Origin: Lachnoclostridium phytofermentans
Lineage (GTDB): Bacteria > Bacillota > Clostridia > Lachnospirales > Lachnospiraceae
Direction of reading: 5' to 3'
DNA length: 64,000 nucleotides
Assembly: GCF_000733755.1 (NCBI RefSeq)
Contig: NZ_JPOF01000003.1
Coordinates: 1-64,000, forward strand
The notes under the pieces were generated by a model, which saw only the letters and a program-made list of their open reading frames with translations, had not been told where the DNA came from and did not search any database. Below, piece by piece: positions 37,126-45,507 of this stretch (its first letter is position 1; the number at the start of each line of letters is the position of its first letter). Made by a program: the position numbers and the translations under genes.

Positions 37126-37165
37126 AAAAAAAAGGAACCTACTTCATTTAGCAGATCCCCTTTTA
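37126..37165 (-). terminator. terminator-like hairpin downstream of the tRNA-like gene
   Basis: On the minus strand AAGGGGATCT pairs imperfectly with AGGTTCCTT and is followed by nine T. Plausible end of the ArpU-tRNA transcript. Confidence 0.55.
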
Positions 37166-37191
37166 CACATATAACTTTAAGGAGATTCATC

Positions 37192-37368
37192 ATGGCAAAT
37201 GTATCAAGTTCTCTTAAAGGCTTTGACACCTAGAAGAGATACCTAGGAATGTTTTCGTACATTTCTTGCATCGTAAACGCTCATATATCGCATAAGTTGC
37301 GCCAATATCCTTATCGTACAATTAGTAAGACGTCACTTCTTTTCGAGAAGAGTGGAAACAAGAAGTAA
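37192..37368 (+). pseudogene. short ORF interrupted by an amber codon
   Basis: A TTTAAGGAG site precedes ATG at 37192. The frame reads MANVSSSLKGFDT, TAG (37231-37233), then 45 more open codons beginning KRYLGMFSYISCIVNAHISH and ending KSGNKK. The ribosome site and the open frame beyond the stop suggest a recently broken small basic protein or a 13-residue leader peptide. It could also be chance. Confidence 0.3.
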
Positions 37369-37385
37369 GAAGAAAATCACTCTAT

Positions 37386-37476
37386 GGATACTCTTGGATT
37401 TGAACCAAGGACATCATAGCATAAGACTTATTGGCATTGCTTATGTATGCGATCTACCAGACTGATCTAAGTATCC
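37386..37476 (-). tRNA. phage tRNA-like gene, type II, possibly tRNA-Leu(UAA)
   Basis: A 91-nt cloverleaf. The 7-bp acceptor GGATACT/AGTATCC and the 5-bp T stem CTTGG/CCAAG with loop TTCAAAT are perfect. The D stem is GATC/GATC and the D loop contains GG. A long variable arm (ATAA/TTAT) marks type II. The anticodon arm GCATA CATAAGC AATGC has an A-A mismatch at the loop base. The anticodon reads UAA if the loop is 7 nt, but U33 is replaced by A. CCA is not encoded. Possibly degenerate. Confidence 0.5.
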
Positions 37477-37602
37477 AACACCACGTTTCTTATGTGCTGG
37501 TACGTGGCAACCAACTTGATGTTGAAACTGTGTTCAACTTTCCTCTTACAGATTATCATATTGGAAAAAACATTAAAAGAACATCTTTTTATCATGTTTT
37601 AT

Positions 37603-38097
37603 TCAAGCCATTTCTAAGCCATCAACACCAAATATTCTAATACTGATCTCTTTTGTAACCTCATTGATCCATCGTCGGATAGTAACAGCACTTGTATCCA
37701 ACTCTTCTGCCTCTGCTTCACATGTTACATTATTTATCAAGCAGTCATAGAAAGCTGTATACTTATATAACATTTCCTTTTGCTCATATTCCTCTTTAGT
37801 TAGTAGAAGAGCCTTATCAATGTGCGACACAACAATTAAGCTTTTCAGCTTACTTCTTCGAATACTTGCAATGTATACGTCATCCTCGTCGGAACAATCA
37901 AAAGGATGATCTTCTAGTTGACTTGCTTCGGATACAGCTTCCTCAATGCTACTCTTTATCTTCTCGTAATTCTTTAAAAGTAGCTTAGTGTTATGCAGTG
38001 CTTTTCGCTTTTTTTCTGTCTTCTGCTCTTTAGCATATTCCTTGATTGCTCTCTTCACTGCCTTATCAATTAACTCATCTGCTGTCTGTTGATTCAT
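37603..38097 (-). CDS. ArpU-like late transcription regulator
   Basis: A 164-residue protein. The N-terminus is a basic coiled coil (RAIKEYAKEQKTEKKRKALH). The C-terminus is a sigma-4-like HTH, CEAEAEELDTSAVTIRRWIN followed by EVTKEISIRIFG. This matches ArpU/YqaQ-type activators of late genes, and its place just before the packaging module fits. Start ATG at 38097 with CTGGAGGG upstream. Confidence 0.8.
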   Translation of the reverse strand: MNQQTADELIDKAVKRAIKEYAKEQKTEKKRKALHNTKLLLKNYEKIKSSIEEAVSEASQLEDHPFDCSDEDDVYIASIRRSKLKSLIVVSHIDKALLLTKEEYEQKEMLYKYTAFYDCLINNVTCEAEAEELDTSAVTIRRWINEVTKEISIRIFGVDGLEMA

Positions 38098-38285
38098 TCT
38101 ATCCCTCCAGGGCACCAACGTGGTGTTCTCTTAATTGTAAAATCCTTGCTATGCCGTTCCGTCTTGCAGATTAATTTTCTTGGTGTACACTCCGTACTAA
38201 CTACTTCGCAATAATACCTATTTGGTGATCCATTGCCTTTACAGAAACTGCAGTTACTACATGCCTTACATTTAATCTCTGTCAC
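38094..38285 (-). CDS. small Cys-rich zinc protein
   Basis: A 63-residue protein starting at GTG 38285, with GGAGGCGG upstream and GTGA overlap with the previous stop. CKACSNCSFCKGNG and YYCEVVSTECTP supply eight Cys for a probable zinc site. Typical small recombination-region phage protein; function unknown. Confidence 0.7.
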   Translation of the reverse strand: MTEIKCKACSNCSFCKGNGSPNRYYCEVVSTECTPRKLICKTERHSKDFTIKRTPRWCPGGIE

Positions 38286-38626
38286 TCTACCGCCTCCTCC
38301 CGAAGCCACTTCTTTATGCACTCAATACATTCTTGTTTTTCTCCAGACTGTCCATCCGGACAAACAAGTTCGTCACTGTCGTTATATAATCCCTTGCATG
38401 CCTTGTCTATGTCATCATTTTCATACATCATCATTGCTAATGCATCAACTGTTAAACTCTCTAAATTACTCTTCCCAGGGTTAATGATATCGCAGACGAA
38501 CTTCCCCATTTTACACTCTGCGCATATAAACTCAAGTTCTTCCTCTTTAACTTCTCTTGGAAACCGACATATGTTGTCACAGATGTGTTCCATCATTTCG
38601 GTTGCTATACTATTCAAGTCTTTCAA
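38282..38626 (-). CDS. hypothetical phage protein with conserved Cys cluster
   Basis: A 114-residue protein from TTG 38626, with TTAGGAGGGG upstream. It has MMEHICDNICRFPREVKEEE, LEFICAECKMGKFVCDI and a C-terminal QECIECIKKWLREEAVE. Cys spacing suggests metal binding. Similar proteins are frequent in clostridial prophages; function unknown. Confidence 0.7.
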   Translation of the reverse strand: MKDLNSIATEMMEHICDNICRFPREVKEEELEFICAECKMGKFVCDIINPGKSNLESLTVDALAMMMYENDDIDKACKGLYNDSDELVCPDGQSGEKQECIECIKKWLREEAVE

Positions 38627-38749
38627 GATTCCCCTCCTAACTTTCGTAAATATTGTTTTTTATACTTAAAATTTCTCAATTCATGTACTTAATAGTTATA
38701 ATTACTGAATTTTACGTAAATAATTGTTGTTATTGTCAATTTACATATA

Positions 38750-38779
38750 TTGTCATTTAATGTAAACTTATAGTATATT
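38750..38779 (+). promoter_or_regulatory. promoter of the secreted moron gene
   Basis: TTGTCA (38750-38755), an 18-bp spacer and TATATT (38774-38779) on the plus strand, about 87 bp before the start codon. Confidence 0.55.
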
Positions 38780-38865
38780 AAGTAACTTTAAATTTTAAAT
38801 CCGGATATTAGTTGCTTAGTATATTCTATTACCTAAAGTTGAGTTTTTATGAAAGGAGCCATACT

Positions 38866-39330
38866 ATGAAAAAAATAATTAAACGTTTTATAGCTTTTGT
38901 GTTTGCTACTGCTTTACTTCTTGCACCGTTATCAGCTCCAATTACTACATATGCAGCCTCACAATCGTATCCAGTATTAACATATTTTTCTGAAACTTTA
39001 AAAGAATATACGTATCAACCATCACCATATGAGTTACAACCAGGCGAAACTATTACCCTATCTAATCTTACAGGTGGCGGTGGTTGGGATATTCCAGCTG
39101 GTAAGTCATTTCAATTTGCATATAACTTACAGTATACAAATAATATAAAAGTTACTGTTATCAGAACTTCACAGCCATCTGGAATAGTTTTTGAAAATAC
39201 TACTAATGATTGGGGGACTGATTTTATTAATGTAGCTCCACAAACACAAGATTGTCGTTACTATGTAACAATACAATGTGTTGGTACTGAGCCAGCATTA
39301 GTAAAGAACTATTTTGGATATTACTATTAA
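38866..39330 (+). CDS. small secreted protein (prophage moron)
   Basis: A 154-residue protein with a clear signal peptide: MKKIIKRFIAFVFATALLLA then PLSAPITTYAA, with cleavage likely after TYAA. The mature part is beta-rich and Gly/Thr rich (LQPGETITLSNLTGGGGWDI, WDIPAGKSFQFAYNLQ) and ends DCRYYVTIQCVGTEP. GAAAGGAG precedes the ATG. It faces opposite to its neighbours with its own promoter and terminator, so it is probably made in the lysogen and released or surface exposed. No family recognised. Confidence 0.75.
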   Translation: MKKIIKRFIAFVFATALLLAPLSAPITTYAASQSYPVLTYFSETLKEYTYQPSPYELQPGETITLSNLTGGGGWDIPAGKSFQFAYNLQYTNNIKVTVIRTSQPSGIVFENTTNDWGTDFINVAPQTQDCRYYVTIQCVGTEPALVKNYFGYYY

Positions 39331-39337
39331 ATATTGT

Positions 39338-39362
39338 TACGGGCTCTTCGGAGCCCGCTTAA
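39338..39362 (+). terminator. bidirectional terminator after the secreted moron
   Basis: CGGGCTC/GAGCCCG stem with a TTCG tetraloop, 8 bp after the stop codon, followed by a T-containing tract. Confidence 0.75.
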
Positions 39363-39378
39363 CTTAAATTTAGTTCAT

Positions 39379-39558
39379 CTAACCTAAGTAATAGCCTTTT
39401 TCTTTAACCGATTTATATTCATCATCTGTTAAAAACAGTTCTTGTTGTGTTTCTTTTTTCCCATAGCAGTCTGTGTCAGCGGTTAAAACGTGAAGTCCCG
39501 TATATTCTGATGCAAACTGTTCTGTAATATTACTAACATAAATTTCTACTAAATTCAT
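39379..39558 (-). CDS. hypothetical small phage protein
   Basis: A 59-residue protein, MNLVEIYVSNITEQFASEYT then GLHVLTADTDCYGKKETQQE. GAGAGG is seven bases before the chosen ATG. Mixed alpha/beta; no family recognised. Confidence 0.6.
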   Translation of the reverse strand: MNLVEIYVSNITEQFASEYTGLHVLTADTDCYGKKETQQELFLTDDEYKSVKEKGYYLG

Positions 39559-39577
39559 GTTCATACCTCTCTAATTT

Positions 39578-40012
39578 TCAGTTTAGCTCAGTAAGAAGAA
39601 ACTGTTTCTTCTCTAATTTTTGATAGAGTGTTTCTCCTTGCTGATCTACAATGTATGGCATGAATATTTCTTCCATCTTGACCATTTCTATATCTAGTAA
39701 TGCCATTTGTGATTCCACCCAATCCTTTAGGATTCTCCATGCTACTCGCTCTGCCTGCTCTCTTGTATCTTTTACATTCTTGGAACCGTTACGTTTCTCC
39801 TTCTTCAACACAGTAAGACATTCATTAACCTTAACTGGTAGCTTGATTGGTACCTGGCTATATCCTGTATCTATTAAAAAAGATAATCCAATGATGCTAT
39901 CCCCTTGAAACTCTTTCATGATGGATTTTGCCTTATGTTTCATTAAGATATACTCAATTTCTGATACGGTCTTAAATGCATCTATCTGTGTGGTATAATT
40001 CAAAATTGCCAT
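39578..40012 (-). CDS. conserved phage protein of the recombination region
   Basis: A 144-residue protein opening MAILNYTTQIDAFKTVSEIE and carrying SIMKEFQGDSIIGLSFLIDT then a helical segment REQAERVAWRILKDWVESQM. This pattern is widespread in Firmicutes phages in the early region. Possibly single-strand DNA or recombination related; no activity can be inferred. AGAAGGGAG precedes the ATG. Confidence 0.7.
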   Translation of the reverse strand: MAILNYTTQIDAFKTVSEIEYILMKHKAKSIMKEFQGDSIIGLSFLIDTGYSQVPIKLPVKVNECLTVLKKEKRNGSKNVKDTREQAERVAWRILKDWVESQMALLDIEMVKMEEIFMPYIVDQQGETLYQKLEKKQFLLTELN

Positions 40013-40055
40013 AATTCATACTCCCTTCTTAATCGTTTAAATCTTAATTTTCCGC

Positions 40056-40091
40056 ACAAAAAAACTACCAATACGAATATTGATAGTTGGT
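40056..40091 (-). terminator. terminator of the DUF3781 gene
   Basis: AACTATCAATA/TATTGGTAGTT over 11 bp with a TTCG tetraloop, then seven T on the minus strand. A very strong intrinsic terminator. Confidence 0.85.
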
Positions 40092-40107
40092 TATCCATTG
40101 ATTAATG

Positions 40108-40362
40108 CTATTTGTTTTTTAACTTATGAGCAGTAATTATTGTATAACTATAAGCATTTACTGTAATCACGCAATCATCCACGTTTATATACCAGTTTTT
40201 ACCGTTCTTTGATATATCACTATTGGGTTCTTTAATTTTTTCTCTACACCAATTAACGACATCGTCCGTATCTAAACGAAGGTTTTTTCTTATTCGTTCC
40301 CCTCCTAGCACTGTTGTGTGTAACTTGTCTAAGTTTAATATTAGCTCATTATTTTCATTCAT
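40108..40362 (-). CDS. DUF3781 family protein
   Basis: An 84-residue protein, MNENNELILNLDKLHTTVLG, ERIRKNLRLDTDDVVNWCRE and NWYINVDDCVITVNAYSYTI. The LHTTxLGxERIRKNL pattern marks DUF3781, a small family of unknown function in Firmicutes. The start ATG has GAAAGG upstream. It is the last gene before a strong terminator. Confidence 0.8.
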   Translation of the reverse strand: MNENNELILNLDKLHTTVLGGERIRKNLRLDTDDVVNWCREKIKEPNSDISKNGKNWYINVDDCVITVNAYSYTIITAHKLKNK

Positions 40363-40469
40363 TTTTGTCAACCTTTCATATTCATATTCATATTGTACAT
40401 ATTTATAAGAATACGACAAATACTTCCAACTATCAATATTCAATTGTCAATGTGCTACGTCTTCCTCGC

Positions 40470-41246
40470 CTATATCGTACTTCTTACCTTGTCCAGATTT
40501 TCACTCCCATAAAGCGCATACACCTTGCCACGTACCGCCTTGGAAGATTTCCCTATCCTTTCAGACATCAATTCATATCCGTAACCGGATACTATTAGCT
40601 CCATTAAGATTTTCTTTTCTTCATCCGTCCACTTGATATGATTGTCAGCTTTTACAGGCCTCTCTTTGATACCTAAATCGCATATCCTTCTTTGGATAGC
40701 TCCATTTGTTCGACGCAGGATCTTTGATAAATCGTCATATCCATACTTAAATTGCTTTAAAAGACGCTTAAGCTTCTCATCCTCTTGCTTAGTCCAAGGT
40801 GTAGTAATATATTTTTCAGCTCTTTCAAAGTCATGCTTCCTTTTTTCTTCTGCCCAGGATGGCTCCTTGCCAATCGCATTCCTTTCAAACTTTGTAAAAT
40901 CCAATAAATCCTTATTTCCTTCAACCCATTTCCAAAACTCATCAATATAAACTACCTTAAATGTGTTATTACCAACTCTTTTTCTATGGATTGGGAATTT
41001 CCTGTTATCCACCCATGAAATCATTTTATAACCACCCGAGTCGTGACCTATTGCGATAAGAAATTGATTCCATGTAACATAATCACCATTTTCAAGAAAC
41101 GCACCTAAGCCTAACTTATTTTTCATTACATCAATTGCGTTTAATGATCGCTCTAAATTTTTAGCTATTGTTTTCTTGGATAACGCTCCCCAGTTATCCT
41201 GGAGATACTGCTTTTCTTCTTCCGTCCAGCTTCTGAATTGTCTCAT
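40470..41246 (-). CDS. Myb/SANT-like DNA-binding phage protein
   Basis: A 258-residue protein with three HTH-like parts: RSWTEEEKQYLQDNWGALSK at the N-terminus, TPWTKQEDEKLKRLLKQFKY in the middle, and IKWTDEEKKILMELIVSGYG near the end. Each has the W-T-x-E-E-x(2) start of Myb/SANT helices. It probably binds DNA and may regulate early or late phage genes. Confidence 0.75.
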   Translation of the reverse strand: MRQFRSWTEEEKQYLQDNWGALSKKTIAKNLERSLNAIDVMKNKLGLGAFLENGDYVTWNQFLIAIGHDSGGYKMISWVDNRKFPIHRKRVGNNTFKVVYIDEFWKWVEGNKDLLDFTKFERNAIGKEPSWAEEKRKHDFERAEKYITTPWTKQEDEKLKRLLKQFKYGYDDLSKILRRTNGAIQRRICDLGIKERPVKADNHIKWTDEEKKILMELIVSGYGYELMSERIGKSSKAVRGKVYALYGSENLDKVRSTI

Positions 41247-41301
41247 ACTGAAAGGAGCCGCTGCAGCTTTATCCGGATAGCTCCGCCCCCTTTCTTGTTT
41301 T

Positions 41302-42039
41302 TTACCTACCTTTGAACGGATCCTTCTTTACTGGTTTATCCAATCCATGCTTCTTTACAAAAGCATACATAACCTTGGTGTCCACTCGAAACTCATCAGA
41401 TAACTGATGCATGTTAAATGGTCCATTTGTATACAAAGCCTTAATGGTGGAGATATCTGACTCATTCGGATGTACCTCTTTAGGATTCTGGCCAACAGAG
41501 ATGTTGTTCTTTTCGATGAACTTTCTTACCATACCATCGCCTTTGTATCCATAGAATTTAGCAATAGCACTCATAGTTTCACCGGCTTTTAACATATCCG
41601 TTATCTCATCAACTTTCATCTTGCTTTCTTTTGTATTCTTTTTAGGATCCTCGATTACATCTTGTTTCGCTACATACCTAGGAGGTTTATCCGTCTTGGA
41701 ACTTCCAACCATCTCTTGTACTGCAGTTTCAAACTCAATATTTATTGTAGCCGGCTTACGCTTGATACCAAGAATCTCATCAAGCTTCGTTGCCCTATCA
41801 TTACGTACACCCTGCAACTCATGCATCACTTTGGTGAATAACTCGGCCAGTATCGGTTCAGGAAGAAGATCTGACACCTTCGTAGTACTTCCTTTCCCTT
41901 CGACTTCTGTATATAGACAAATGGTTGTGCATCCAACAACTTTTTCCAATCTTGATTCTACATCTTCCAAATCTTTAACTAACTTGTTAACCTCTCTGGT
42001 CTTGTTATCCCATAGCTCCTGGTACTCTCTTAATTCCAT
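41302..42039 (-). CDS. phage protein with coiled coil and C-terminal HTH motifs
   Basis: A 245-residue protein. The N-terminus is a coiled coil (ELWDNKTREVNKLVKDLEDV). The C-terminal half has two HTH-like segments, DMLKAGETMSAIAKFYGYKG and LYTNGPFNMHQLSDEFRVDT. Likely a DNA-binding regulator. Start ATG with AAGGAGAA upstream. Confidence 0.65.
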   Translation of the reverse strand: MELREYQELWDNKTREVNKLVKDLEDVESRLEKVVGCTTICLYTEVEGKGSTTKVSDLLPEPILAELFTKVMHELQGVRNDRATKLDEILGIKRKPATINIEFETAVQEMVGSSKTDKPPRYVAKQDVIEDPKKNTKESKMKVDEITDMLKAGETMSAIAKFYGYKGDGMVRKFIEKNNISVGQNPKEVHPNESDISTIKALYTNGPFNMHQLSDEFRVDTKVMYAFVKKHGLDKPVKKDPFKGR

Positions 42040-42041
42040 GC

Positions 42042-42422
42042 TTAATTCTCCTTATCCAAATTTATAAATACACCTGCTTCTTCCGCTTTTCTGCAGTACT
42101 CTTTAATCAACATTGGGCTCTCACAGCACTTGTTTACGTGTTCTGCAAATAACTCATTAAACTTTTCAATCTGATAGTTACTAAAGTAGAAATCATCCTG
42201 CAGAATCGCGATTGATATTGCAATAGCCGTCATAGTAGAATGAAACTTCATCTTTTCAGTGGCTGCCTGTATATCCTTTCGAGATATATTTAAACTGCAT
42301 CCGGATACATTTCGAAATTCAATAGTCTTTTTCAATTCCTCAATCCCGTCTTTCTCAACAATACGAAGCGCCAAATCCAGTCCCTGATTAACTCCTTGGA
42401 TTATATCATTCTGTTTTCCCAT
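42042..42422 (-). CDS. hypothetical phage protein
   Basis: A 126-residue mainly helical protein, MGKQNDIIQGVNQGLDLALR, with GCSLNISRKDIQAATEKMKF and YQIEKFNELFAEHVNKCC. The start ATG follows AGGAGGTAAGG. No family recognised. Confidence 0.6.
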   Translation of the reverse strand: MGKQNDIIQGVNQGLDLALRIVEKDGIEELKKTIEFRNVSGCSLNISRKDIQAATEKMKFHSTMTAIAISIAILQDDFYFSNYQIEKFNELFAEHVNKCCESPMLIKEYCRKAEEAGVFINLDKEN

Positions 42423-42610
42423 CCTGACCTTACCTCCTGCTTCATACATCTGTTATGAATAAAGTTATCTCTACCGCTACGTGCCTTAACATACACGAAT
42501 AGACTTTGTGATATATCTTCACTTGTAAACTCCTTACCACAGATATGGCAGATTTTATTTTCTGCTTGTTTCTGCCTGGCTGTTAAAGTAGCTCCACTTC
42601 TCTTGGCCAT
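42401..42610 (-). CDS. small zinc-finger phage protein
   Basis: A 69-residue protein with KICHICGKEF (CxxC) and a later FIHNRCM (HxxxC) that could complete a zinc site; the basic N-terminus MAKRSGATLTARQKQ may bind nucleic acid. TAATG overlap with the upstream gene and GGAGG upstream. Confidence 0.7.
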   Translation of the reverse strand: MAKRSGATLTARQKQAENKICHICGKEFTSEDISQSLFVYVKARSGRDNFIHNRCMKQEVRSGWENRMI

Positions 42611-42882
42611 TATTTATCCTCCTGTGCTTTACAACCCTTAAAAAGTAATAACCCCTCATATATATTGCTTCTATCAATCAAAATTCTAAGTACTGCAGTA
42701 ACTAACAGAGCAGACACCTCGCAGTTTTCATAGTTCTGTCCAATCGTCTCACACGCTAAATTTATTTCATCCTCATATTCTGCACAGTCAAGATCCTTAT
42801 ACTTAAGAAATAAGTTATATGTGTCAGACCAGATGTTTGCAATTTCTTCATCTGAAGGTTTGTAATATGTCATGCTATTCAT
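42610..42882 (-). CDS. hypothetical phage protein
   Basis: A 90-residue helical acidic protein, MNSMTYYKPSDEEIANIWSD, with CAEYEDEINLACETIGQNYE. The start ATG follows AGAAAGGTG. No family recognised. First gene after the replication module. Confidence 0.6.
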   Translation of the reverse strand: MNSMTYYKPSDEEIANIWSDTYNLFLKYKDLDCAEYEDEINLACETIGQNYENCEVSALLVTAVLRILIDRSNIYEGLLLFKGCKAQEDK

Positions 42883-42901
42883 CAGATTCACCTTTCTCCT
42901 A

Positions 42902-43294
42902 GTAACCACCGTAACCCATTTATTGAATAACGGTTAATACTGGGTTACCTATTCAAAGCATTGATTTTACTGTGTTTCTTAACTTCGGTAACCCGGTAAC
43001 CCATATTTTCATATCTTCAAGCAACTATGTTAGTGTGTATGTATTTGATAGGACACACACCGAAGATATATATAAGGTCTAATTTTACGGGTTACTGGGT
43101 TACCGCTTATCCTTAAATGGGATTTCTATCTGCTCATTAATCTCGTGAAAGTCAGTATCTTCAACGGTTTCCGCATCTTCGATGCTCTCGACAGTATCCA
43201 TTTTCAAGAATACGCACCGGGTTACCTTACCCTGTATCTTTTTACTTTTAGTAACCCGTTCCCTGTCTTTTTCATTAGAGGATTGAAGTAACCC
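42902..43294. repeat. GGTAACCC iteron cluster, candidate replication origin
   Basis: GTAACCC or its complement GGGTTAC occurs at 42911, 42942, 42988, 42996, 43089, 43097, 43219, 43251 and 43288, plus a partial GTAACC at 42902. Two tandem pairs (42987-43002 and 43089-43104) form a large inverted repeat. The cluster covers the gene-free stretch and the 3' end of the helicase gene, where such iterons often serve as origins. Confidence 0.55.
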
Positions 43295-45010
43295 GTTCCT
43301 TTGAGCCCATGCAAGAAATCCTTTCGCCGAAAAGTTTCCTCGATCAGCCATACTATTAAATACGTTATTGTTAATAATCGCATACCCATTGTCAATACAC
43401 CCCCATACATCTCCACGATAAGTTCCCGTGAATCTGTCTGGAACAAAGTTATTAATGTGCATTTGAATGTCAGACATAATAAAGTCATATGCCCTTTCTT
43501 CCTCGGATATATCTCCTTTGCTCTTTAACATCTCATAGCACTTATCAAAGTCAAGATATTGGCCATCTTCAAAAATCTGCTCTGTAGCGATCTTATCTGC
43601 AGTAAGAAGAATACTCATCGGTATAATCTGTTTTTCTTCTTTCTCCTCGCCCATTTCAAATTGCTTTGCATAAATTCGGTCAAGGAACTCTCTCTGAATA
43701 GACTTAAGTTCCTCTAATGACATACTGGAGATAATGTTTATAAACTCTTCACCTGCATATCCATAATGCTCTTTGATGATATCCACTACTTCAGCACCGC
43801 TTTCAAATATATTGCCTTCTTCCGATTCCACTTCAATGATTCTATTGATAGCTCCGCCATTCATTGTTTCTGATACTAGGGAACGCTCTGAATTGGTAAG
43901 GACAATATTCTTCCAATAACGTTGACGCTGTAAGCCAATGCTCGTATTCGAACGTTCCTTACCACCTCCTGAGCAGAGATTGTAAACAAACTCCCCAAAG
44001 TCATCCTTAACCTTTTTTTGTATCTGTGACAAGTCATCAATAGCTAGTGGAAGATGATTTAAGAAATCTAGTCTAACTTCTAATGCAATCTCATTCGCTT
44101 TTGCACGGATGAAATACTTTCCTTCCGTTGGATCTGCCCATACACTTGTCGCTACCATAAGAGCTACTGTTTTACCTTTACCTGTCTTACCATATGTTGA
44201 TATGATAAATGGAAGTGCATTAAATTTATGTAGCAATGGACTGGCAAATGCTCCGGCCAGATACATCTTTGCTTCAATTCTTCCGGATGCTCTAATCTTT
44301 CTCATCAAGTCTAGCCATTTTGTATAGGAACCGTGACTAGTTACACTTTTGAATGCTCCTGAAAGAGCATCGTCATTATCAAATACCACTGTGGAATCAT
44401 ATGGAATGAAAGATTTATCTAACCATCCAAGTTTAGAAGTAGACTTCTGTTCAGGAATAAGCTTTTCATTCATACTCTCCATATCTGCAAGATATTGAAC
44501 AAGAGCCCTGGCATTTTCCGAAGTGACACGCACACCGTACTTCGATAGATTTACTATTCGGTTATTAGAAGAGATAACTTCTTTGTCAACGATAACCTCT
44601 TTCCAACGACCTCTGATTTTAAATGCGAGTACAGACTTTAAATATCCTGTCTCTGCATTGACAAGCATACGAACTGGAATTATCGGATGTGTACACGCTG
44701 TTTTCTCACCAAAGTTTGTAAGGATTGAGATTCCATCATCATTAGCTATCCACCCACCGCAATACATCTGCGGATAATCATCTCCAAAGTCTGTATAACT
44801 ACCTCCAGTTTGTTGATTGTAGGATTGCCTAGCTCTTTTAAAAGCTTTTAACATACGGTCAAAATTCTGTTTCACACCAAAACTCTTGGCCATATCAGAA
44901 AGTGTGCAAATCATAGCTGCCTGCTGAATCGGATCCTGTTCATCGTATATCTCGGTAAAAATGTCTTCTTCCAAAATTGCTTTTCCATCCAGCGACTTAT
45001 AATCTATCAT
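43100..45010 (-). CDS. DUF927-type phage replication helicase
   Basis: A 636-residue protein. The DUF927 core runs from GGWIANDDGISILTNFG through ISTYGKTGKGKTVALMVATS (Walker A) and HLPLAIDDLSQIQKKVKDDF (Walker B region), with sensor-like LTNSERSLVSETMNGGAINR. It would act as the replicative helicase/primase-associated ATPase of the phage. The gene ends within iterons. ATGA overlap with the upstream zinc protein supports coupling. Confidence 0.88.
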   Translation of the reverse strand: MIDYKSLDGKAILEEDIFTEIYDEQDPIQQAAMICTLSDMAKSFGVKQNFDRMLKAFKRARQSYNQQTGGSYTDFGDDYPQMYCGGWIANDDGISILTNFGEKTACTHPIIPVRMLVNAETGYLKSVLAFKIRGRWKEVIVDKEVISSNNRIVNLSKYGVRVTSENARALVQYLADMESMNEKLIPEQKSTSKLGWLDKSFIPYDSTVVFDNDDALSGAFKSVTSHGSYTKWLDLMRKIRASGRIEAKMYLAGAFASPLLHKFNALPFIISTYGKTGKGKTVALMVATSVWADPTEGKYFIRAKANEIALEVRLDFLNHLPLAIDDLSQIQKKVKDDFGEFVYNLCSGGGKERSNTSIGLQRQRYWKNIVLTNSERSLVSETMNGGAINRIIEVESEEGNIFESGAEVVDIIKEHYGYAGEEFINIISSMSLEELKSIQREFLDRIYAKQFEMGEEKEEKQIIPMSILLTADKIATEQIFEDGQYLDFDKCYEMLKSKGDISEEERAYDFIMSDIQMHINNFVPDRFTGTYRGDVWGCIDNGYAIINNNVFNSMADRGNFSAKGFLAWAQRNGLLQSSNEKDRERVTKSKKIQGKVTRCVFLKMDTVESIEDAETVEDTDFHEINEQIEIPFKDKR

Positions 45011-45507
45011 CTACTCACCTCACTAATCATTTGATCTAATTTGTATTCTTCGTAAACCACTCTATTTTGGCATTCACACCAAAGATCACTGTAAGGAGTC
45101 TCAGAATCAATAATATCTTTAAGCGCTAACACTATGGCTCTTTGTTCCATAAACATCTTTGTCTGATGAGTGACGACTTGTTTTGCCTGCAGTCTTTTTC
45201 TCTTTGCACTTGCTGCAGCAACATATGACTTCCAAGAAGGCTTATCATTTCCACCTAGCAAATCAAATGCCGTATTAAAGTCGCAACCTGTCAACTGCAT
45301 AACTACATCAAATACATTCCAGTTCCGGCCACAGACAAAACATTGAACACCATCTTTAAATACTTTCATAGAAGGATTTTTCTCATGATGAAACATGCAG
45401 CGACACATCCTTCTTTTGACCACAACACCATACTCCTCTAAAACTTGAAACATGTTTTTTGTGGTTATGATTTCTTCCTTACGCTCCTTCTTTTCTTTAA
45501 GTGTCAT
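45007..45507 (-). CDS. CHC2 zinc-finger (primase-like) protein
   Basis: A 166-residue protein with the CHC2 ribbon MCRCMFHHEKNPSMKVFKDG followed by VQCFVCGRNWNVFDVVMQLT, the N-terminal zinc domain of DnaG-type primases. No TOPRIM domain is visible, so the catalytic part must be elsewhere or the protein only loads or recruits. It overlaps the DUF927 gene, suggesting a split primase-helicase pair. Confidence 0.85.
   Translation of the reverse strand: MTLKEKKERKEEIITTKNMFQVLEEYGVVVKRRMCRCMFHHEKNPSMKVFKDGVQCFVCGRNWNVFDVVMQLTGCDFNTAFDLLGGNDKPSWKSYVAAASAKRKRLQAKQVVTHQTKMFMEQRAIVLALKDIIDSETPYSDLWCECQNRVVYEEYKLDQMISEVSR

Noticed and set aside
40365-40410. ATTCATATTCATATTG microsatellite as phase-variation tract
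   Set aside because: Too short and imperfect, and outside the chosen coding start of the DUF3781 gene.
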